Program-made: the position numbers and the translations under genes
From: Tupaia tana
Taxonomy: Eukaryota > Chordata > Mammalia > Scandentia > Tupaiidae
Direction of reading: 5' to 3'
NCBI GenBank assembly: GCA_026018925.1
Contig: JAKSZU010000008.1
Span: forward strand, 5,136,415 to 5,200,414
DNA: 64,000 bases
The notes under the pieces: generated by a model
Told to the model about the DNA's origin: nothing
Databases searched by the model: none
What the model saw: the letters and a program-made list of their open reading frames with translations, nothing else
Part shown: positions 46,461-58,312 of the stretch, in pieces
Layout: each line of letters opens with the position of its first letter
Numbering within the stretch: position 1 is the first letter of the stretch

Positions 46461-46695
46461 GCACAAACAAATATGCCAATGACAGGACTTGCTGAAATAA
46501 GTAGATTGGGTATAAGGACTTGTGAATATTGTTTAATTGCATCTATAATGCCTGCAATATGTATAGACTCTTGATCTGATTAGCTGAGACTGAAAATTAG
46601 CTAAAATTGATGTTAAAATGTCAAGATTGTTGCATGTGTTGTTTGGTAGTCTAAGATTATAACAGAGAAGTTTATCTAGCTAAAAAGAAATCTCT

Positions 46696-46972
46696 GGGCC
46701 AGTAGGTGGTGTGGTGGTTGAGGCGTTAGACTCCCACATGGTTGACCATGGTTCAGGTCCTGTACCCGGTGGCTTGAAACTCACACAGGGTGCTTGTTTG
46801 GGTATGCCCAAAAATCTCAGGAGGAGACCAGAGAAGAAGGGATTGTGAGGTGGCCAACTCCTCAGGAGGTGATTTCTCACTTTCCCTCTCACCGACCTTC
46901 TTTCTGTCTCTCTAGTGAGTGTCCATGCCCTATGGCAAACCAAAACAACCACCACCACCATCACAACAACAA
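46696..46972 (+). mobile_element. tRNA-derived SINE with CCA/CAA tail
   Basis: Old A-box form. The tail is AACCACCACCACCATCACAA, an unusual trinucleotide expansion. Confidence 0.83.
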
Positions 46973-47006
46973 AATGCCATGTTTACCATGGTTAAAAGAC
47001 AACTGG

Positions 47007-47262
47007 AGGGGGCCAACCGGTGATAAAGTGGTTAAGGTGCCTGGACTCTGTATGGCCGACTGTGAGGTTCGATTCCCCGATCTGTCAACTTGAAAATAAT
47101 GCTGGGTATGTGTGTGTCTATACTCAAAATCACAAGAGGAGAATGAAGGATAAAGAACTTTGGTCATCACGCCTGCAGGTGCTTTCCCCTCTTTCTTCTC
47201 TGTCTCTGTCTCTCTCCAGAAAGCACACAAAACTTGTGGCCAAAACAAAACAAAACAAAAAG
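47007..47262 (+). mobile_element. tRNA-derived SINE with CAAAA tail
   Basis: Diverged body; AAAAGACAACTGGA and AAAAGACACTTGGA flank it. Confidence 0.85.
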
Positions 47263-47369
47263 ACACTTGGAAAAAATTATAGAAACTATAAAGAAAAGTA
47301 AACCAGCTATGAGATCACGTGATGGGATAAAGTTTAAAAAATGAATTTGGAATAGAGGAGTCTAAGGTT

Positions 47370-47632
47370 TATTTTGTTTTGTTTTGTTTTAAGAGATTTT
47401 TGCTATGGGATGCACGTGCTCTCTGGAAAGACAGAAAACAAGAAATCATGACCCAGGAAGGCTGGCCACATGCAATCGTTTCTCCTCCACTCTCGATTCT
47501 TCTCTTGGGATCTTGGGTATGCCCCCACATGCACCTAGCATAAATTTTAAGTTGCCAGATATGGGACTCAAACTGCTTTCAACTCCATGGGAGTCCAGTG
47601 ATGACATAACCACTACACCATCTGCTGGTCTG
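47370..47632 (-). mobile_element. tRNA-derived SINE with TTTTG tail
   Basis: Minus-strand. A 12-bp partial duplication lies in CTCCACTCTCGATTCTTCTC. GAGGAGTCTAAG and GAGAAGTCTGAG flank it. Confidence 0.85.
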
Positions 47633-47805
47633 GAGAAGTCTGAGTTCTATATCACTAGGTTAATATCTTTAGCTAATTAATATCCTAGCTAGTTAATAAC
47701 TCTAGCTAATAATTAACTAAGGGTAAATCATTTAAATGTTCTCAACTTTTGTTTCTTATCTTAAAATGAAGTGGTTTATTGTTCATTTGCTTTGCTTAGT
47801 TTTTA

Positions 47806-48003
47806 AGTTTATTTATTTCTTCCATGAAAGAGAGGCAGACACCCCCAGCAGGGTGTTCACTCCCAGCTGCAGCCAGTCCTGATCACAAACATGTGCAGGG
47901 TGTGCAGGGAGGCCTTGGGACATGAGCCTGGGACCGCTCCCTGTGGAGCCAGTGTCCTGGAGCACTGAAGCATCGCGTTATCACTGCACCACAAGCCCGG
48001 TGC
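47806..48003 (-). mobile_element. Old tRNA-related SINE
   Basis: AAGTTTATTTATTTCTTCCA tail, GAGAGGCAGACACCCCCAGC block and head ending CCACAAGCCCGG, one of the best examples of the older family. Confidence 0.6.
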
Positions 48004-48206
48004 TCACTTTGGTTTTTAAATTAATGGATCTCTCAGATAATCTCCAGCTCTGAACACCTATAACAGGGCAACTAAAGGAAGAAAAGAGCCTGAGCATTTA
48101 ATGTACAGTGCTTTATGAAGGGTATTAAGTAATATAGAATACTAAATTTGAACATTTTTGCTCTATCTTAAGAGCTGGCAAAAATAAAAAATAAAAAAGA
48201 TCTGGA

Positions 48207-48474
48207 CGGGACCAGCAGTTAGTATAATGGCTATGTTGCTGGACTCCCATGTAGTCGACCGCCGTTCGAGTCCCGGAACCGGTGGCTTAAACTCACGCCG
48301 GGCGCGTGTGCGTGCGTGCCCAAGATCCCGAGAGGAGAATGGAGGAGAAAGGATTGTGGCGTGACCATCCCCCCTGGGGGTGATGTCTCGCTTTTTGTCT
48401 CTCTGTCTCTCTCTGTCTGTCTGGCGAGCACACACGCCCTATATCAAAAAAAAAAAAAAAAACTCTCAAAAAGT
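48207..48474 (+). mobile_element. Young SINE
   Basis: AAAAAAGATCTGG and AAAAAAGATCTTGG flank it. Head and middle keep nearly all CpGs. Confidence 0.92.
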
Positions 48475-49284
48475 AAAAAAGATCTTGGCTTTCTTATTAT
48501 ACTCATTCTCCCATCATTTGCAGTCCTGATTACTGCTATCTTTTGATCATTACATATTTAGCATTTTCCTCTTGATGTTTCCTTGTAAATCAAATCAGTT
48601 AATGTCCTGGGGTCTTGCTGCTTATCAGGTAACTCCACCAGCTAAACTTGAGTCTCATTTTCTTCCACATTTCCATGGGCACTTATTATGTCCTGGTCCT
48701 TACTGTGACATTGAATTCTTACTTTTCTACTGGCTAAAAGAATAATAACACCAAAACAACAATTTATTCATCTGATAATTATCCCCAAACCACCTAATTC
48801 TTATATATGCTTTGAGTTACCTTGTAAGTTGTTTTGGACATAATGTGGGCCTATTGTCTGTTGAATTAAATAGCATTTTCTGATATGTTTAGAAATACAA
48901 AAACCTCCTCTTGGACAATGGATCAAATTGTCTTTGACCAGAATCTCCCATGACTTGAATCAGAATATCATCTCTTTATCCTTACTGATATCAGTCCTTA
49001 AAGGACTAAGTCATAAGTCTCTGAATTGTCTCCTACCTGACTTGTACCAAGGGCATCCGTCTAGTCCATGCAGGTTTATGGACAGAATCGGTATACAGGC
49101 CTTGGCTTGCCTCTGCCATTTTCCCACATTGGGTGGTACTATGGACGATGGTGCCTGGGAAGACTGTGGGCTTCAAGAATGACTTCCAGTCAACTGAGGA
49201 GTGGTCCAAAGACAAAGAACATATACAGGATTATTCAGAAAGTATCTAGAACTGGTTACTGAAGGAGTTCATCCTTGAAGGTGG
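48475..49284. other. Unclassified AT-rich intronic sequence
   Basis: No gene or confident repeat. Confidence 0.4.
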
Positions 49285-49488
49285 CACCTATTTATTTATT
49301 TCATGAAAAAGAGAGAAAAAGACATGGACACCCTCAATACACCCCCACCTCAGCCAACCTGGATCATGGCCATGGACACATGCCGAATGTACACAGGGAG
49401 ACCTCGGGACAGGAAGGCAGGACACTCCCATGTGGGTCCAGCATCACAGAAAGAATGCTCCTTTACCACCATGCCACCAGCTGGCCTA
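49285..49488 (-). mobile_element. Old tRNA-related SINE followed by a TTTG array
   Basis: TATTTATTTATTTCATG tail at the left and head ending CACCAGCTGGCC at the right. A TTTG microsatellite, about 9 units, follows at 49496-49531. Confidence 0.62.
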
Positions 49489-49916
49489 TGGTTTTTTTGT
49501 TTGTTTGTTTGTTTGTTTGTTTGTTTGTTTTAGCAGAGTCTGTATTTATTTTTGAGTAAGTAGGGACTAGATCTGATTGTACAACTCGGTTCAGTGTCCA
49601 CAACATACGGCGAGATCTATGCTCACCTCTGGGCATCACACTTTATAATAAAGAGTTTGATAAATTACAGTGTCTGAAAAACAACATCAGAATAGTGAAG
49701 CAACTTTCAATCATGTAGCATGAAGAAAACAGGAAGTGCAGGAGATGTCCGTTCAGTGCAAATGAAGACTTGCTGGAGAGAACATGCCATCTCAAAGGAC
49801 AGCTTTGATGTGAGATCGAGGAGAGTTAAAATTACCCTGTGTCTCTCCATGAGGAGAAAACTTGCCAAGGAAAACTCGCCATGGTAAGGGGATCTTAGTA
49901 CAAGACTGAATCTTAT

Positions 49917-50195
49917 GGGCCAGTAAGTAGCACGGTGATTGGAGTGCCTGGATTCCACATGGTTGATGAAGCAGTTTGAATCCCAGACCTGGTGGTTTGG
50001 GAAACATGCTGGGTGTGTGTGTGTGTATCTGTGCGTGTGTGTGTGCCTAGACTCCCTGAAGGAGAGTTCAGGAGAAGAGGCTGCACTATGGCCATCCCCA
50101 CCCCAGGATGTTTTCTCTCTTTATCTCTGTTTCTGTCTCTCTTCAGCAAGTGCACACACCTCTGGCAAATTGGAAAATGAAAAATAAATGAATAT
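49917..50195 (+). mobile_element. Diverged tRNA-derived SINE
   Basis: Head GGGCCAGTAAGTAGCACGGTG; a TG array interrupts the middle at 50012-50044; tail AAAATAAATGAATA. Confidence 0.78.
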
Positions 50196-50360
50196 TAGTA
50201 ATATGTTTTAAATAAAACAGATTTTTAGAAAACATGGTCTCAGAACTATGGCACTTAGATCTTTCTTCTCAGACTTGGGACAGGAAGGGGCAGATGACAT
50301 AATAAACAATACCTATCTGTTTTGTTTTTCCCTGGTGGCAAGTTCTGTGGTGCTTTATAA

Positions 50361-50794
50361 CAAGGGTTCCCAAATCCCAGGCTACAGACTGGTATTGGTC
50401 CATGACCTGTTAGGAACCAGGCCACACAGCCAGAAGCAAGCAGTGGGAAAGAGAGTGAAGCTCCATCAGTATTTACAGTCACTCCCCATTGCTTGCTTTA
50501 CTGCCTGAGCTACACCTGCTGTCAGATCAGCAACAGCAGTAGATTCTCATAGGAGTCCCCAGATGAAATTGTTTAGTTGCAGGAAAACAAGTTCAGAGTT
50601 CCCGCTAATTCTACATTATGGTGAGCAGTATGATTATGTCATTACATATTGCAATGTAATAATAATATAAATAAAGTTCACAATAAATGTAATGTGTTTG
50701 AATCATCCCTAAATCACCTCCCCTAAGCCCTAGTTTGTGGAAAAATTGTCTTCCATGAAACTTCTCCCTGGTGCCAAAAAGATGGGGACCACTG
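50361..50794. mobile_element. hAT-Charlie transposon, MER1-like, non-autonomous
   Basis: A 434-bp element with ends CAAGGGTTCCC and GGGGACCACTG (inverted), flanked by an exact 8-bp duplication CTTTATAA at 50353-50360 and 50795-50802. The interior (GTCCATGACCTGTTAGGAAC, TTTAGTTGCAGGAAAACAAG, GAAAAATTGTCTTCCATGAA) is the MER1-type sequence I know from primate genomes. No transposase frame. Confidence 0.9.
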
Positions 50795-50802
50795 CTTTAT
50801 AA

Positions 50803-51908
50803 GATTCCTTTAATCTTCAAGGAAACAAAGTGTTTTCTACCAGAGTTCTATGTCCTTCCTCAGCTTCATATCCACACTGGCTTTCTCACAACTTGCTCAG
50901 TACACTTTAAGGTCACAAAACCACATCATAAAATGATTACTCAGGAGGTGGGTGAGCTTCCGTAGGCAAATATGCTGGTTAGGGCATCCCACAGGAAAGT
51001 ACAAGCTAAGAGCTTGACAGAATTCACCTCAATGAAAGACAGGAAGCAAGGTCTTGGCCAGGCCTGGCAAATAGATTCTTATCACAGGAAATGCAGCACT
51101 AGGACACTGAGCTCTCTGCAGTTTAGGGTACAGCACCCCAAAGATCAGCACCCTGAAGATGATCCTTCCTTTCTGCTCCTAGGGGACAGTCCTCCCTGCT
51201 GGTCAGGGTGCATGGGAACATGGAGGCCACTTTGCTGCTAGAAGAACAGGGCAGCACTGGGGCTCTGGGGAAAACCAGGCAGAGAATCCGCTGCTGGGAC
51301 TGCAGTGCCCGGGAGCCAGGTCAGCTCAGCTCTGGAAGGACTTGGCATTCTGATCTCAAGGTTACCCTCAGAGCTCCCACCCCAAGCTTGCCAGGTGTCT
51401 CCAGGTTTCACAAGGTCAAAAACCACCTGAATAGGAGGGCTGTCTTTCTGCCATGAGCCTGGGGGATGCTAATGTCATATCGCTACCTTGTAAGCCTATC
51501 ACTTCTCATGAGATTTTTGCCATGGAGATAACTTTGACAACCTGACCCAAATCCCCTGATCCAAGAGAGGAAAAGTCACTGTTTATTCAAGGAGTCAGGG
51601 CAGCCAGAGAGGAGTGTGAGTGAATTTGACACTTGTGATTATGTGAAAAGTATATGAGAATATTTAGCAAAAATATAAAAGAGATCGAACTACGTAGGAA
51701 AAGAAAAGAGACTTGGAGGGTATATCCTGGAAACCTAACATTCAAAGGCTATTTTAAAAGGGAAAAAATACTTGAAGGACACATATAGATAAAGAATAAT
51801 TAAGGAAATATAAACTACAATTTGTCCTTTGTGGAAGAAAAATGTAAGTCTGTGAACTGAAATTGCTCACTAAGTTGAGACTGGGTTAATAAGAAAAGTT
51901 GCATCTAG
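50803..51908. other. Unclassified intronic sequence
   Basis: Short frames on both strands, none with family resemblance. GGTGAGCTT-type donors are present by chance level only. Confidence 0.4.
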
Positions 51909-54900
51909 AGCTGGCCCTCTGGCCCAGTGGTTAAATGACCTGGACCAGCCATGTGGTTCAAATTCCAGATTCAGCAGCTTGCAAAACATGTGTGTACCCC
52001 ACATCCTGACAAAATAGAGAAATTGAGGAGTGAGGGTGTGGTGTGGAGGAGTGAGGGTGGTGGTGTGAAGGAGTGAGGGTGGTGGTGGTGTGGAGGAGTA
52101 AGGGTGATGGTGTGGAGGAGTGAGGGTGGTGGTGTGGAGGAGTGAGGGTGATGGTGTGGAGGAGTGAGGGTGGTGGTGTGGAGGAGTGAGGGTGGTGGTG
52201 TGGAGGAGTGAGGGTGGTGGTGTGGAGGGGTAAGGGTGATGGTGTGGAGGAGTGAGGGTGGTGGTGTGGAGGAGTGAGGGTGGTGGTGTGGAGGAGTGAG
52301 GGTGGTGGTGTGGAGGGGTGAGGGTGATGGTGTGGAGGGGTGAGGGTGGTGGTGTGGAGGGGTGAGGGTGGTGGTGTGGAGGAGTGAGGGTGGTGGTGTG
52401 GAGGAGTGAGGGTGGTGGTGTGGAGGAGTGAGGGTGGTGGTGTGGAGGAATGAGGGTGGTGGTGTAGAGGGGTAAAGGTAATGGTGTGGAGGCGTGAGGG
52501 TGGTGGTGTGGAGGAGTGAGGGTGATGGTGTGGAGGAGTGAGGGTGGTGGTGTGGAGGAGTGAGGGTGGTGGTGTGGAGGAGTGAGGGTGGTGGTGTGGA
52601 GGAGTGAGGGTGGTGGTGTGGAGGAGTGAGGGTGGTGGTGTGGAGGAGTGAGGGTGGTGGTGTGGAGGAGTGAGGGTGGTGGTGTGGAGGAATGAGGGTG
52701 GTGGTGTAGAGGGGTAAGGGTAATGGTGTGGAGGCGTGAGGGTGGTGGTGTGGAGGAGTGAGGGTGATGGTGTGGAGGAGTGAGGGTGGTGGTGTGGAGG
52801 AGTGAGGGTGGTGGTGGTGTGGAGGAGTAAGGGTGATGGTGTGGAGGAGTGAGGGTGGTGGTGTGGAGGCGTGAGGGTGGTGGTGTGGAGGCGTGAGGGT
52901 GGTGATGTGGAGGAGTGAGGGTGGTGGTGTGGAGGAGTGAGGGTGGTGGTGTGGAGGAGTGAGGGTGGTGGTGTGGAGGAGTGAGGGTGGTGGTGGTGTG
53001 GAGGAGTGAGGGTGATGGTGGTGTGGAGGAGTGAGGGTGATGGTGTGGAGGAGTGAGGGTGGTGGTGTGGAGGCGTGAGGGTGATGGTGTGGAGGAGTGA
53101 GGGTGGTGGTGTGGAGGAGTGAGGGTGGTGGTGTGGAGGAGTGAGGGTGGTGGTGTGGAGGAGTGAGGGTGGTGGTGGTGTGGAGGAGTGAGGGTGGTGG
53201 TGTGGAGGAGTGAGGGTGGTGGTGTGGAGGAGTGAGGGTGGTGGTGTGGAGGAGTGAGGGTGGTGGTGTGGAGGAGTGAGGGTGGTGGTGTGGAGGAGTG
53301 AGGGTGGTGGTGTGGAGGAGTGAGGGTGGTGGTGGAGGAGTGAGGGTGGTGGTGTGGAGGAGTGAGGGTGGTGGTGTGGAGGAGTGAGGGTGGTGGTGTG
53401 GAGGAATGAGGGTGGTGGTGTAGAGGGGTAAGGGTAATGGTGTGGAGGCGTGAGGGTGGTGGTGTGGAGGAGTGAGGGTGATGGTGTGGAGGAGTGAGGG
53501 TGGTGGTGTGGAGGAGTGAGGGTGGTGGTGTGGAGGAGTGAGGGTGGTGGTGTGGAGGAGTGAGGGTGGTGGTGTGGAGGAGTGAGGGTGGTGGTGTGGA
53601 GGAGTGAGGGTGGTGGTGTGGAGGAGTGAGGGTGGTGGTGTGGAGGAGTGAGGGTGGTGGTGTGGAGGAATGAGGGTGGTGGTGTAGAGGGGTAAGGGTA
53701 ATGGTGTGGAGGCGTGAGGGTGGTGGTGTGGAGGAGTGAGGGTGATGGTGTGGAGGAGTGAGGGTGGTGGTGTGGAGGAGTGAGGGTGGTGGTGTGGAGG
53801 AGTGAGGGTGGTGGTGTGGAGGAATGAGGGTGGTGGTGTAGAGGGGTAAGGGTAATGGTGTGGAGGCGTGAGGGTGGTGGTGTGGAGGAGTGAGGGTGAT
53901 GGTGTGGAGGAGTGAGGGTGGTGGTGTGGAGGAGTGAGGGTGGTGGTGTGGAGGAGTGAGGGTGGTGGTGTGGAGGGGTAAGGGTGATGGTGTGGAGGAG
54001 TGAGGGTGGTGGTGTGGAGGAGTGAGGGTGGTGGTGTGGAGGGGTGAGGGTGATGGTGTGGAGGGGTGAGGGTGGTGGTGTGGAGGGGTGAGGGTGGTGG
54101 TGTGGAGGAGTGAGGGTGGTGGTGTGGAGGAGTGAGGGTGGTGGTGGTGTGGAGGAGTGAGGGTGATGGTGTGGAGGAGTGAGGGTGGTGGTGTGGAGGA
54201 GTGAGGGTGGTGGTGGTGTGGAGGAGTAAGGGTGATGGTGTGGAGGAGTGAGGGTGGTGGTGTGGAGGAGTGAGGGTGGTGGTGTGGAGGAGTGAGGGTG
54301 GTGGTGTGGAGGAGTGAGGGTGGTGGTGTGGAGGAGTGAGGGTGGTGGTGTGGAGGAGTGAGGGTGGTGGTGTGGAGGAGTGAGGGTGGTGGTGTGGAGG
54401 AGTGAGGGTGGTGGTGTGGAGGAGTGAGGGTGGTGGTGTGGAGGAGTGAGGGTGGTGGTGTGGAGGAGTGAGGGTGGTGGTGTGGAGGAGTGAGGGTGGT
54501 GGTGTGGAGGAGTGAGGGTGGTGGTGTGGAGGAGTGAGGGTGGTGGTGTGGAGGAATGAGGGTGGTGGTGTAGAGGGGTAAGGGTAATGGTGTGGAGGCG
54601 TGTGGGTGGTGGTGTGGAGGAGTGAGGGTGGTGGTGTGGAGGAGTGAGGGTGGTGGTGTGGAGGGGTGAGGGTGATGGTGTGGAGGAGTGAGGGTGGTGG
54701 TGTGGAGGAGTGAGGGTGGTGGTGTGAAGGAGTGAGGGTGGAGGTGGTGTGGAGGAGTGAGGGTGATGGTGTGGAGGAGTGAGGGTGGTGGTGTGGAGGA
54801 GTGAGGGTGGTGGTGTGGAGGAGTGAGGGTTGTGGTGTGGAGGGGTAAGGGTGATGGTGTGGAGGAGTGAGGGTGGTGGTGTGGAGGAGTGAGGGTGGTG

Positions 54901-56755
54901 GTGTGGAGGAGTGAGGGTGGTGGTGTGGAGGGGTGAGGGTGATGGTGTGGAGGAGTGAGGGTGGTGGGTGTGGAGGAGTGAGGGTGGTGGTGTGGAGGAG
55001 TGAGGGTGGTGGTGTGGAGGAGTGAGGGTGGTGGTGTGGAGGAGTGAGGGTGGTGGTGTGGAGGGGTAAGGGTGATGGTGTGGAGGAGTGAGGGTGGTGG
55101 TGTGGAGGAGTGAGGGTGGTGGTGTGGAGGGGTGAGGGTGGTGGTGTGGAGGGGTGAGGGTGGTGGTGTGGAGGAGTGAGGGTGGTGGTGTGGAGGAGTG
55201 AGGGTGGTGGTGTGGAGGAGTGAGGGTGGTGGTGGTGTGGAGGAGTGAGGGTGATGGTGTGGAGGAGTGAGGGTGGTGGTGTGGAGGAGTGAGGGTGGTG
55301 GTGGTGTGGAGGAGTAAGGGTGATGGTGTGGAGGAGTGAGGGTGGTGGTGTGGAGGCGTGAGGGTGGTGGTGTGGAGGCGTGAGGGTGGTGGTGTGGAGG
55401 AGTGAGGGTGGTGGTGTGGAGGAGTGAGGGTGGTGGTGTGGAGGAGTGAGGGTGGTGGTGTGGAGGAGTGAGGGTGGTGGTGGTGTGGAGGAGTGAGGGT
55501 GATGGTGGTGTGGAGGAGTAAGGGTGATGGTGTGGAGGAGTGAGGGTGGTGGTGTGGAGGCGTGAGGGTGATGGTGTGGAGGAGTGAGGGTGGTGGTGTG
55601 GAGGAGTGAGGGTGGTGGTGTGGAGGAGTGAGGGTGGTGGTGTGGAGGAGTGAGGGTGGTGGTGGTGTGGAGGAGTGAGGGTGGTGGTGTGGAGGAGTGA
55701 GGGTGGTGGTGTGGAGGAGTGAGGGTGATGGTGTGGAGGAGTGAGGGTGGTGGTGTGGAGGAGTGAGGGTGGTGGTGTGAAGGAGTGAGGGTGGTGGTGG
55801 TGTGGAGGAGTGAGGGTGATGGTGTGGAGGAGTGAGGGTGGTGGTGTGGAGGAGTGAGGGTGATGGTGTGGAGGAGTGAGGGTGGTGGTGTGGAGGAGTG
55901 AGGGTGGTGGTGTGGAGGAGTGAGGGTGGTGGTGTGGAGGGGTGAGGGTGATGGTGTGGAGGAGTGAGGGTGGTGGTGTGGAGGAGTGAGGGTGGTGGTG
56001 TGGAGGGGTGAGGGTGGTGGTGTGGAGGGTGAGGGTGGTGGTGTGGAGGAGTGAGGGTGGTGGTGTGGAGGAGTGAGGGTGGTGGTGTGGAGGAGTGAGG
56101 GTGGTGGTGGTGTGGAGGAGTGAGGGTGATGGTGTGGAGGAGTGAGGGTGGTGGTGTGGAGGAGTGAGGGTGGTGGTGGTGTGGAGGAGTAAGGGTGATG
56201 GTGTGGAGGAGTGAGGGTGGTGGTGTGGAGGCGTGAGGGTGATGGTGTGTAGGAGTGAGGGTGGTGGTGTGGAGGAGTGAGGGTGGTGGTGTGGAGGAGT
56301 GAGGGTGGTGGTGTGGAGGAGTGAGGGTGATGGTGTGGAGGAGTGAGGGTGGTGGTGTGGAGGAGTGAGGGTGGTGGTGTGGAGGAGTGAGGGTGGTGGT
56401 GTGGAGGAGTGAGGGTGGTGGTGTGGAGGGGTAAGGGTGATGGTTGGAGGAGTGAGGGTGATGGTGTGGAGGAATGAGGGTGGTGGTGTGGAGGAGTGAG
56501 GGTGGTGGTGTGGAGGAATGAGGGTGGTGGTGTGGAGTAGTGAGGGTGATGGTGTGGAGGAATGAGGGTGGTGGTGTGGAGGAGTGAGGGTGGTGGTGTG
56601 GAGGGGTAAGGGTGATGGTGTGGAGGAGTGAGGGTGGTGGTGTGGTCACACCCCACCAGGGAATGCTTTCTCCCTCTCCCTGTCTTGCTTCTCTGTCTCC
56701 CTCGGGCGAGCACATGTGCCCTCTGATGCCCACTGCAAAATAATTTTTTAAAGTT
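51909..56755 (+). mobile_element. tRNA-derived SINE carrying a giant internal minisatellite
   Basis: The left flank (51909-52020) has the SINE head and first part of the middle (GGTTCAAATTCCAGATTC, then ACATGTGTGTACCCCACATC). The right flank (56646-56755) has the rest in order: CACACCCCACCAGGGAATGC, the CTCTGTCTCCCTC block and GCGAGCACATGTGCCCTCTG. Between them, where a normal copy has GAATGGAGGAGAAGGGATTG, lies the 22-bp array, so the array seed was this SINE segment. Confidence 0.87.
52021..56645 (+). repeat. 22-bp G-rich minisatellite, about 210 units
   Basis: Units contain GGAGGAGTGAGGG followed by TGGTGGTGT. Common variants are TGATGGTGT, GGAGGGGTAAGGG, GGAGGCGTGAGGG, GGAGGAATGAGGG, and 25-bp units with one extra GGT. 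A marked variant trio (GGAATG, TAGAGGGGTAAGGGTAATGG, GGAGGCGTG) recurs near 52449, 52690, 53404, 53667, 53822 and 54549, showing higher-order duplication. The minus strand has no stop codon in any frame of the basic unit. Confidence 0.97.
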
Positions 56756-56922
56756 AATTTAAACATAGGTCAATCAAATCCAAAACTTTGAAAGAAAAAG
56801 ATCTTACAAAATACCAGTAACAAGTAATTAGAAAAACCTGGTTAAGTAGGGATAAAAGAAAAAAGAGGTAAAGACAACAAACAAACTTCAAAAAGCAAAT
56901 TGGCATAAAACTTCCAACTAAA

Positions 56923-57187
56923 GGACCAGCAGTTAGTGTAATGGCTATGTCGCTGGACTCCCACGTAGTCGACCGTGGTTCGCGTCCCGGACCCGGTGGC
57001 TTGAAACTCACGCCGGGTGCATGTGCGTGCGTGCCCAAGATCCCGAGAGGAGAATGGAGGAGAAGGGATTGCGGCGTGGCCATCCCCCCTGGGGGGGTGA
57101 TTTCTCGCTTTCTGTCTCTGTCTCTCTGTCTCTGTCTCTATGTCTCTCTCTGTCGTGCCCTATAGTGAAAACCTCTACAAAAAAAAC
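56923..57187 (+). mobile_element. Young SINE with exact duplication
   Basis: CTTCCAACTAAA at 56911-56922 and 57188-57199. It lies only 170 bp from the minisatellite-bearing SINE. The end of the pyrimidine block is shortened (CTCTGTCGTGCCCTATAG). Confidence 0.93.
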
Positions 57188-57519
57188 CTTCCAACTAAAA
57201 TATAAGAAATTAGATACCAGAAAAGGAATACCTTTAAGTGTGAAAAAGAAGACCACAATTCAAGAATCCTGGACAAGAATAATGGTCTTTACTTTTCAGG
57301 GAGAAGATGAAATCTGAGGAAAGTGGAGAGGTGAGGGGGTAGGGAAGCCCGGGTAAACAAATGTAAGAGACAGGTAGACCAATGCTGAATGTCAGAACAC
57401 TAGAACACGTAGAGTCATGATAGGCACAGACAACTCACTGTATTTTAAAATATTAGGAAAGTGGATTTGGATTTTTTCCAATCTTTTTTAAATTTTATGG
57501 TTTCTTATTTAATCAGTCA

Positions 57520-57960
57520 TTGCACATCTCTATAGCACATAATATTGTTTTCCAAAGTATGCAATACATAACAATCAAATCAAAGTTATTACCATATAAA
57601 TCATATTCAATAGAGAACTTCGCATTCTTGTTTCTGCTAAGTGTTTCTTCCCGTTGCATCTCCCACCTACCCTCTACCATTAATTCCCCTCCCTTACAGT
57701 CTCTGGTATCTACACTTCGCTGCTATCATATTTTAAGATCTTTCCATTTCTGCCATAAGGCTCAGACATTCAGTATATATTGAGCATGAATATACGGTGT
57801 TTGCCTTTCAAATTCTGGTTTATTCACTTAACATTATGTTAAGTCATCTATATTCGTTCACTTTTAATCAAATGAGAAGGTCTTATTATTCCTTATGCCT
57901 AAATAGTACTCCACAATGTTTCAACTCGGTCATCAGTTCTTGGGCATTTGGGTTGGCTCT
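57520..57960 (-). mobile_element. L1 3' end-like fragment, minus strand
   Basis: TTTATTCACTTAACATTATG, AAATAGTACTCCACAATG and GGGCATTTGGGTTGGCTCT are the antisense of an old L1 3' UTR block. Confidence 0.55.
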
Positions 57961-58259
57961 ACCGGAAAGTGCAGAGCCACCTTTGACAAGGTCCTGGGTC
58001 GCCCCTGACTTACGTACAGAATGGGCCTGTTAATTGGGAGGAGTAAGAAGTCCACACCATACACGAGTGGTCCACTTCTGAGCATTCTCTAAACACCTTT
58101 ACTTAAAGTCCTCCTTTTTAAGGAATGTGTTTTGATTTTTTTAATGAAAAATCCACTCATTAGTCAAAAGTAAACAGAAAAACGCATGTGGATCTATTTA
58201 CATTGGTCCTCATTATAAATATTTCAGACTCCTTACATGACGAATGAACCACATAAGAC

Positions 58260-58260
58260 T

Positions 58261-58312
<52 letters not shown>

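Noticed and set aside
51958-56766. Two overlapping minus-strand frames of about 1600 and 1580 codons, rich in Pro, His, Thr, Leu and Ser
   Set aside because: The 22-bp unit has no stop on the minus strand in any frame and 22 is not divisible by 3, so all frames stay open through the array. The proteins are the same 22-residue repeat read in different phase, with no signal, domain or conserved start.
56941-57165. Recurrent short frames reading MAMSLDSHVVD-like or HSPLGILGTHAHAP-like peptides at many places
   Set aside because: These are translations of the tRNA-derived SINE on either strand, not genes.
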